Below are positions 56,813 through 64,000 of a stretch of DNA of 64,000 nucleotides, in pieces. The position numbers and the translations under genes are program-made. Numbering within the stretch: the stretch's first letter is position 1; each line of letters opens with the position of its first letter. Below the pieces are notes generated by a model. That model worked only from the letters and a program-made list of their open reading frames with translations, searched no databases and had not been told where the DNA came from. Origin of the DNA: Pogostemon cablin (lineage: Eukaryota; Streptophyta; Magnoliopsida; Lamiales; Lamiaceae); assembly GCA_023678885.1 (NCBI GenBank), contig CM042965.1:27137777-27201776 (forward strand), given 5' to 3'.

Positions 56813-58547
56813 TAAGATCCTTAATGTATTTTAGGATGTACAAGTCATTGGCAAAAAAAAAAAATAATAAGTAATAACGTTTTGTCTAGAGGAAACGTAG
56901 CCTTCAAAACTCAATGCAACTCTAGAGCCAGTGGAGAAAAATAATCATGAGGTCTTTCATTATATCAGATTATGAATACCGGTATGACAACTAATGATAT
57001 CAATGTCTTAAGAAAATAATCAGTTTCGATGTCAACTTACACCAAAGATCAAATCTCCACATGACAGTACAAATGTTTTCATAACACGGTAAACGGATAA
57101 TTATTTTTGAATACCTTAACCAAGAATACAATAAAATTTGCGGAGAAGATGTTTGGAAAAATCAAGCTTTAATGTGGGAAACAAGCTACGATGAGTAAGT
57201 GATGACCAACCGAAAATATTGGAACATGGCTCATTCTCCCCAAAAGGAATCAGAATACGAGAATTGAGTCGTCAAGTTGAGGCTACAGAGATGATATAAT
57301 AGATGCAGCTCAAAAAGAAACTCGAAGAGTAAGCTCATCTACAAACAAGAGTAGTCATGTGAGAAGACCCACTTAACAAGTAGTATAAAATAGTGATAAC
57401 TGATAATCAACTATCATCCACTATTAAAGATGGCATCATAAGTGAATGACATGAGCAACAATGTTAAAATGATTAGAGAATTTTTGGATTAATTCGGATT
57501 TCATGTCCACTAGACCTTCTATAAATAAAGGGTTAGAAAAAGCAAAATGTATTGATCATTCCCCTATATTTTCTCATTCTAACCCTTCCTTCTCTCATTG
57601 GCACAATAAGTATTGTAATATTTCCTTTAGTGTATGAGTGTCCTGAACGAAACTACGAAAAGTAGCAAAGAGAGTCTTCTCCTATTGTTAGAATAATAGG
57701 ATTATGTAATAATATATTTCCATTCATAAATTGACAGTCTTAAACTATTTCCTAGCATGTCAGCTACCTCTACAACACAAAGTCTAATAGGCTATGTACG
57801 TTTAAGGTTTTTATGTTTTTTTTTTTTTTTTTGACGGAAAGGTTTATATGGGTTTTAAAAACTTTGAATAATGATAATTTATGTCTATTTTTAGTTTTTG
57901 TAGGGTAAATTTTAATTTTATGTTAAATTAATAGGTAAAGACTAGGTGGTAATATGGGTAAGAAAGTATTAATTAATGTGAAAAAATATAAATAAAAAAA
58001 GGAAAGGAGAAAATATTATTAATTGAAAAGAGGGGAATTTTTTTTTTTAAATGATTTTCAAAATTCAAAATAAATCTAACCTTACTAATTAAAGGATGGT
58101 AAATATTTAAACTCGGGTTGTTTGAGTGTCTGAAAAGCATGTTTCACCGTGTGATTGTAATGGATTATGTTTATTTTAAGGTAAAATTTATGCTAGATAG
58201 AAAAAAAAAAAAAAAAAAAAGATTATCTATGATTTCTTGCAAATTTTGAATACAATTAGTAAAATATAGAATCATAGTCATATATTTTGATTCAGCAAAA
58301 TCAGAGTTAACCAAGTTCATAATTTCAAAGATAATGGCTTGCTGCATAAAAAAAAAACAAATTAGATTAAAAAAAATCAATAAATATTAGGTACAAAACA
58401 TATTTAAAAATTATTAAGCAATACATTCGCTTCAGAAAATTACCGATAAATACAAAATTATATTTTATTTTTCTCATAATACTTATACATATCCATACAT
58501 TCGTGTGCATTGTTAAGATGGAAACAAAAATACATTATTTATATGAA

Positions 58548-58860
58548 TGTACATTAGTGTACATTCTATTGACAAAGAAACTGAATATACGCAATTAAAT
58601 TGAAGAACCCTACTAATTTATATTAGTGTGCATTCTTGAGAAAAACAGAAAATACGTGATTAAATTGAAAAACCCTACGAATGTACATCAGTGTGCATCT
58701 TTGAGAGAGAAACAAAAAATACACGATTGAAACTACTGTTAAGTACATTAGTGTGCATCCTTATAGAGAAACAGAAAATACGCAATTAAATTGAAAAACC
58801 TTATGAATGTACGTGCATCTCTGAGAAAAAAACAGAAAATACATAATTAATTAAATTGAA
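58548..58860. repeat. Minisatellite, about 5 units of ~65 bp
   Basis: Units start with GTACATTAGTGTGCATCCTT-like text at about 58550, 58618, 58683, 58742 and 58809. They continue with GAGAAACAGAAAATACGC and AATTAAATTGAAAAACC. Spacing varies from 59 to 68 bp and the copies are diverged. Confidence 0.75.
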
Positions 58861-59417
58861 AATAGGGTTGTAATAATTATCCTTAAATCTTTCACCCATT
58901 GTTTTTATTTGATTTAGTGTACATTAGTATTCAATGAAACTAGGGTTAAGTGAAAACGTTGAAATATTCAACATTGTAAATAAGGATAAAACTGGAAAAA
59001 AAATGGACATTTAGATCAATGTATTTATTAGTAATTAGGTTATATACACGCGTACTTATCAGTAATAATCCCTAAAAAAAATTACTAAAATTCAGCATCA
59101 AAATACAATAACCAAAGTTAAAATCAAATGTACTTGCTGCACAAAAGTTGAAATCATACATTTTACATAATTATATGTGAATCAACCCTACAATCACACA
59201 ACTTAATTTTAAAACAAACATAATAAAGTCCTAAAAACTAAAATAAAAACTTGATTCCATAGGGCACATGATTAAAATAGGGTGGTAAATCCCAGGGCAA
59301 GAAATCTAAGTTTTAAAGGATATACATTTTGAAAGGGAACTGAAAGAGTACTTAGAAAAAGGGATTTCTTAGTTTCTCACAACAAAAAAAGAAAGAATAC
59401 AACTTAACAATTCATCA

Positions 59418-60237
59418 ATTGGGATACCAAAAATTTAATTTTATATCACTGCATCACACAACATGTTGAAAATCTAAAATATCAAAGCAGAGCAATTCAG
59501 GAAGTAACTAGAGACTAGACCACAATGGACAAACAAAATAGATGATCCTAGATAAGATTCTAACCTCCAAAGCCTTAACCATGTCTTCCCTTGAATGAGA
59601 AGCGGAGACACAAATTCGAGCTCGTGCCAGGAGCAAAGGGGTGGCAGGAAAAGCAACTGTCACAACAGCAACCTACAAGGCAGAACAACCATGAGATAAA
59701 TAAAAATAATAATAAAAAAAGTTTACAATAATAGAACATAATCAAAAGAAGAACTCAAGTATTGTTGTTTGAAAGAAAACATTTAGCGAGGAGAGCTTAA
59801 AAGCAAGCCTCTTGAAAATTGTAATTTGTTAGGTAGAAAATACAGAGGAAGGAATTGAGAATAGAATATTTAGACAAAGTAGCCTTGGAATTTTTGAGAC
59901 ACGCATGCAAATAAATTAAAAGACTTGCATTCCTTTTGAGGCACTCTCGTGAAAAGGCAGGAATTTTTGCTTGATTATAGAGCATTATGGGCATCACATG
60001 GGAATCATTGTCACCAAGAACCTCAAAACCCATTTTCTGCAATTCTGATCGGGAAAAGTTGCTATTCTCACGTATTTTAGCTAGTTTCTGAGCCCCTGTG
60101 ATGAAAGCGCATATGTATGAGTAAAAGACACAATTGAGAATATAGACAGCAATGACGTGACAATGTTGATCTAAGGAACTAAAGGGGAGATAAAATTTTA
60201 CCTCTGCTGGTACCGTCTTCTCCAAGAACAACCTTGA
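59418..60237 (-). repeat. Direct duplication unit of the LCB2 3' half (partner 61373-62207)
   Basis: Both units start with CAATTGGGATACCAAAA and run in parallel through introns and exons to ACAACCTTGA, where they diverge abruptly. Intron similarity shows DNA-level duplication, not retroposition. Confidence 0.85.
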
Positions 60238-61232
60238 GAAAGGAAAATAGAAATACACAAGAGAATTTGACATTTGATAAGCCTGAAAAATAGATAATCA
60301 TAATCCAATACTAATTCATTCTTGAGAAAGGAAGCGTTCACTGTGAAAAGTGCAGAACAACATCTGAACTGTTTGAGAAAAATCAAGGCTTTCAAGTAAA
60401 GAAAATCAAGTTTTGTTAAAAGAAAAAGAGTAGAATCATGATAATCAAGAAAAGTAAATAATTTGACATGATCTGATATCTACCTCGTATTTCTTGCATA
60501 TGGAAACAATTTCAGGGAGCTTGCAGAGTTCCCCCTCCATGCTGTAGATTCCTTCCACCACAACCATTATTTTTTTCCAAGGTCTGTTTGTTCTGTGCTG
60601 TCCATCAGCAATTTGTTCTCTCAGAACTTTCTCCAAATGGGATGGTACTAGATAAAGGTTAAGGGACAACTATAAGCAAAAGATTCATTATTCTACAATT
60701 TTTCGAGATATCAAATTTCAGCAAGGGGGGTTCTTGAACTTACTATTGTGCTGGAAAACCCGTATAGAAGCTCCAGATCCTTGAGCACCATTGACTATGG
60801 AGTTATGGTTCAGTGAATCACTGATGATCAAACTTCCCTGAAGATGTTCAAATAAATTTAGGGATGTATACAATTAATTGAACAATTGAAATTTCTAATC
60901 CAACAAAACCAAATACCTTCCCCATTAATACAGGAAGAATGGCAGAATTTGTTACATAACCCATGCCAAAAACTATGGCAGCTTCCTTTCCCAAAAAATT
61001 TGCGACACACTCCTCTAATTCAGTATGCAATGTGGTTGTGCCTAATCCCATACTTCCAGTCATTAATACAAGCATCAAGAGCAGTATGCTTCCTTTTAAT
61101 ACATAATTTAAGAAACAAATTTACCTCCATCAACCCGAGCACTACAGGTGCTCGGAGAGAATTTCTTCAGTGACTCAATTGCGCGAGGTGTGCAATATTC
61201 ATCTGCTGCTGAAAATCCTAGATAGTTATAAA
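59565..61232 (-). pseudogene. LCB2: Serine palmitoyltransferase subunit LCB2, copy 1 (lacks the PLP-lysine exon)
   Basis: LCB2 with LCB1 forms the ER enzyme that condenses serine and palmitoyl-CoA, the first step of sphingolipid synthesis. Exons on -, in gene order: 61232-61125 (NYLGFSAADEYCTPRAIESL), 61041-60917 (ELEECVANFLGKEAAIVFGM), 60837-60744 (SLIISDSLNHNSIVNGA), 60647-60484 (GIYSMEGELCKLPEIVSICK), a 36-bp remnant 60237-60202 (KVVLGEDGTSR), 60095-59929 (AQKLAKIRENSNFSRSELQ), 59672-59565 (FPATPLLLARARICVSASHS). The exon with the PLP-binding Lys and most of the next are missing, as are the N- and C-terminal exons. The intron after 59929 begins GC, not GT. It cannot make an active enzyme. 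Confidence 0.9.
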
Positions 61233-61522
61233 ATAAAATATTGTAATCTTCACATATGTTATAAAACCAAATCCAACCACTGTACTAGAATTATCTTTTG
61301 TTATAATGGTTATGTCTATTATGCCCGAGAAGTTATGCAAATCCAATCATGCACGACTGGACTTCACTAGTCAACAATTGGGATACCAAAACATAAATTT
61401 ATATCACTGCATCACACATATTTAAAATCTAAAATATCATATCAAAGCAAATCAGGGAGAAACTAGAGACTAGACCACAATGGACAAACAAAATAGATGA
61501 TGATACTGGATAAGATTCTAAC

Positions 61523-62948
61523 CTCCAAAGCCTTAACCATGTCTTCCCTTGAATGAGAAGCGGAGACACAAATTCGAGCTCGTGCCATGAGCAAATGGGT
61601 GGCAGGAAAAGCAACTGTCACAACAGCAACCTACAAGGCAGAACAACCATGAGATAAATAAAACAAATAATAAACAAGTTTACAGTAATAGCACATAATC
61701 AAAAGAAGAACTCAAGTATTGTTGTTCGAAAGAAAACATTTAGCAAGGAGAGCTTAAAAGCAAGTTTCTTGAAAATTGAGATTTATTAGGTAAAAAAATA
61801 CACTGGAAGGAATTAAGAGTAGAATATTTAGACCCAAAGGGCAACAAAGTAGCCTTGGAATTTTTGAGAGAAACATGCCAATAAATTAAAAGACTTACAT
61901 TCCTTTTGAGGCACTCTCGTGAAAGGCAGGAATTTTTGCTTGATTATAGAGCATTATGGGCATCACAGGGGAATCATTGTCACCAAGAACCTCAAAACCC
62001 ATTTTCTGCAATTCTGATCGGAAAAAGTTGCCATTCTCACGTATTTTAGCTAGTTTCTGAGCCCCTGCAATGAAAGCGCATATGTATGAGTAAAAGACAA
62101 TTGGGTATACTAGACAACAATGACGTGACAATGTTGTTCTAAGGAACTAAAGGGGAGATCAAATTTTACCTCTGCTGGTACCGTCTTCTCCAAGAACAAC
62201 CTTGATGGAAGAAATAATTTGCTGTGCAGCAGTACAAGTGTACTTCAAATATTGGATAAGTTGCTGGAAAATGGACAAAAACATGTTATAACGTGCCATT
62301 AAAATGATCACATATCAGAGTTGGCAATATCATTGTGTGTAACATGAGCGGAAGAACTTAATTTGTCATGAGCACTATCCAAATAAAGATCCAAAAAGAT
62401 ATCGAGAGAGGACATAAGATAGTCCTTTTACATTTAAAAAAAAAAAAGATTAAAACAAAAACTGGGTGGGAGGGGGGCTAGAGGAAGGGTATACCTGTAT
62501 TTTTCTTCCAGAGTATTATCTCAATCTAAGGCAACTGATTAATGAATAATGGCAATTATTTTAGAAGTAATGCCTACCTCTGAATATCAACACAAGAGAA
62601 AGAATACAAAAAAATCCACACAATTGCTAGGAAAAAATGATAATTATCCTTATTCCATAAGCCAGCATCTCACATTCCCACATGTTCACTCAATCGATGT
62701 ACATATATAAGGTTGTCTGTGAGGATTATAAACTACAATGGATATAATATAACAAACATAATTTGAAAGATATGGATGAGAAGAACCTTAGATCCAGCAA
62801 TATAACCACCACACGATCCAAATGATTTTGTGAAGGTTTCCATCATAATGTCCACATCTGCAGTATCAACACCTAGCAGCTCACATACACCCCTTCCAGT
62901 TTTTCCAACAGCTCCAATGCTGTGAGCCTCGTCCAGATAGACGTATGC
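61523..62948 (-). pseudogene. LCB2: Serine palmitoyltransferase subunit LCB2, copy 2 (3' half only)
   Basis: Exons on -: 62948-62787 (YVYLDEAHSIGAVGKTGRG and TFTKSFGSCGGYIAG, holding the PLP-binding Lys), 62263-62170 (QLIQYLKYTC..IISSIKVVLGEDGTSR), 62064-61899 (AQKLAKIRENGNFFRSELQ) and 61630-61523 (ARARICVSASHSREDMVKAL). Defects: an in-frame loss of about 12 codons in the second exon, removing the conserved LYATSIS region; a one-base deletion near 61922 that shifts the frame after AKIPAF; and Glu for the usual Gly before TFTKSFG. Exons before the PLP exon, and the C-terminal exon, are absent. 61373-62207 is a diverged direct duplicate of 59418-60237. Confidence 0.9.
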
Positions 62949-63699
62949 CTAAACAGAGCACGTTATTGACACAAGTACAGTTAAGTCAATAAACTACAAA
63001 AGAGTTAAGAAATTATATATACTCACTGTTCTAAATTATCCACATAAATTAAGCACTGAAGAGCACAGATTACAGACAGACAAGCAATAAATATCCTGAT
63101 CAGTGCGTGTATAAAAAAAAAGATCTCTCTGTCGAAGAAGAAACCATCCTTATCAACAACAATATCCAATATTGCTAACAGCCAACCTAACTACTGATAG
63201 CTTATGCATCTGCAACATCACTGGAAGAGGACACTTCATCAACATCATTAGTTGAGGTGGATATAAGTTTCGAATTTTGAGCCATGAAACAAGGAGCAGC
63301 CACCACACATATTTATTTCAGAAAAAGGTTATACCAAATAACTTTTAGCTTTCTCAATGAAAGTATAAGAAGTTCAAAATCCATTATGTCATGAGGTACT
63401 CAACGATAAAGCACACTTCAGTCTCTGATTCAAGCAAGCTTAAGTTAATGACTCTCCATACTCTAATTGAAACTGCAGCAACAAATAATTTGACCCCAAA
63501 AAAAAAAAAAAATAATAGTGAAGTCAGCAAAATAGCAGAAGCAGCAGAAATGTATAATTAAATTCAGATTAATATGAAAGGATCATGAGAGGAAGAATTT
63601 CGATGCCCTCTTTGAGTTTCTATACTTAAATGTTTTCGACCGATATAAAGATATCAACTTTGTGAATTACAATCTGTCCTCCGAGGTTGGGCCAACAGA
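62949..63699. other. Spacer between LCB2 copy 2 and the UGT segment
   Basis: AT-rich, no supported gene. The first part should be intron or flank of LCB2. The upstream LCB2 exons expected here are missing. A 27-codon minus-strand frame (MAQNSKLIS.., about 63285-63205) is too short to judge. Confidence 0.5.
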
Positions 63700-64000
63700 G
63701 GGCTAGAAGAAAAGTACATTGACTATGTTTCATCTGTATCCCACAAAAGAATCTTACCAGTTGGTCCATTAGTGACTGATATTGCAAATAGGGAGGATGG
63801 TTCAGACATGATCCTGCAGTGGCTGAGCAAGAAAGAGAAGCATTCGACGGTGTACATTTCATTCGGGAGTGAGTACTTCCTGTCCAAACAAGAGATAGAG
63901 GAGAGAGCAAAAGGGGTTGAGCTCAGTGGTTCCAACTTCATCTGGATCATCAGATTTCCTGTCATGGAGAAGAAAGTGATCACCATAAATGAGGTACTTC
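63700..64000 (+). CDS. UDP-glycosyltransferase, UGT94-like, partial (runs off window; 5' part absent)
   Basis: Frame 1 is open from about 63703 to the end: LEEKYIDYVSSVSHKRILPV, GPLVTDIANREDGSDMI, QWLSKKEKHSTVYISFGSEY, FLSKQEIEERAKGVELSGSN, FIWIIRFPV. This is the middle of a family 1 UGT, from the linker into the UDP-sugar-binding half. The phrasing (STV.iSFGSEYFLSK, NFIWi.RFP) is that of UGT94 sugar-chain-extending enzymes, which add a sugar to an existing glycoside. The PSPG box would lie beyond the window. No sensible N-terminal half precedes it; homology starts abruptly at ~63700, so this is an exon, a truncated gene or a pseudogene. Confidence 0.78.

Larger units (their letters stand above)
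56350..59417. other. AT-rich intergenic region
   Basis: No gene supported. It contains a Stowaway MITE (56606), an LTR- or promoter-like stretch near 57390-57730 with CTATAAATAAAGGG at 57522 and no defined ends, poly-T and poly-A runs (57820, 58200), and a minisatellite at 58548. Confidence 0.6.

Noticed and set aside
57390..57730. Possible solo LTR or promoter with TATA at 57522
   Set aside because: No matching ends, target duplication or coding sequence could be found.
63205..63285. 27-codon minus frame MAQNSKLIS..
   Set aside because: Too short, no recognised family and no splice context that can be judged.
1..64000. tRNA, rRNA, CRISPR or organellar insertions
   Set aside because: No cloverleaf, rRNA core, regular spacer array or plastid/mitochondrial gene was recognised on either strand.

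Overview
This window is nuclear DNA from a flowering plant, probably a eudicot. The evidence is split, intron-bearing genes (a CYP71-type P450, serine palmitoyltransferase subunit LCB2 and a UGT94-like glycosyltransferase), very AT-rich spacers, and nested Ty3/gypsy elements of the Athila and Tat lineages with Stowaway, hAT and Mutator-like DNA elements. A UGT94-like enzyme and a CYP71 fit an asterid such as Lamiales, but that placement is weak. No rRNA, tRNA or CRISPR was seen. Every host gene in view looks broken or incomplete, so most of the biology here is that of mobile elements.

Layout. 1-9146: the 3' half of an Athila-like retrotransposon on the + strand: integrase, a solo LTR inside pol, a promoter-like array, an ATHILA-ORF1/env-like ORF, the polypurine tract and the 3' LTR. 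9184-9411: a copia-type gag scrap. 9864-13846: a ~4 kb inverted-repeat element with about 40 degenerate copies of TGTCCGCTGA, AT microsatellites and smaller MITEs. 14085-22210: a CYP71-type P450 pseudogene on the - strand in three exons. Its 3' intron holds a Mutator-like element carrying a LINE fragment, which is itself split by a solo LTR. Its 5' intron or insertion holds a MULE-type MITE and a hAT element with a Stowaway inside. 22211-25612: AT-rich spacer with tandem repeats.

25613-56349 is a Russian-doll locus. A ~0.87 kb long-inverted-repeat element was hit by a solo LTR (TSD TTGGT) and by a Tat-lineage retrotransposon (28090-56169, two 430-bp LTRs, TSD AATAT). The Tat element contains a hAT element (8-bp TSD), a gag-only element on the - strand (32340-41375) that itself holds another solo LTR, and a second element without pol (48379-55098). 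The Tat element has gag, protease, reverse transcriptase, two RNase H domains and integrase on +. It also has two antisense ORFs on -, each with a putative TATA box and a Transposase_28-like domain.

56350-59417 is AT-rich spacer with a Stowaway MITE and a ~65-bp minisatellite. 59418-62948 holds a scrambled, partly duplicated LCB2 pseudogene on -. 63700-64000 is the start of a UGT94-like coding segment on + that runs off the window.

What is most worth following up: the TGTCCGCTGA array element; a copy of the LTR promoter array inside the Athila element just before its env-like ORF; a hairpin with different but complementary arms next to the polypurine tract in three elements; and the two antisense ORFs of the Tat element.
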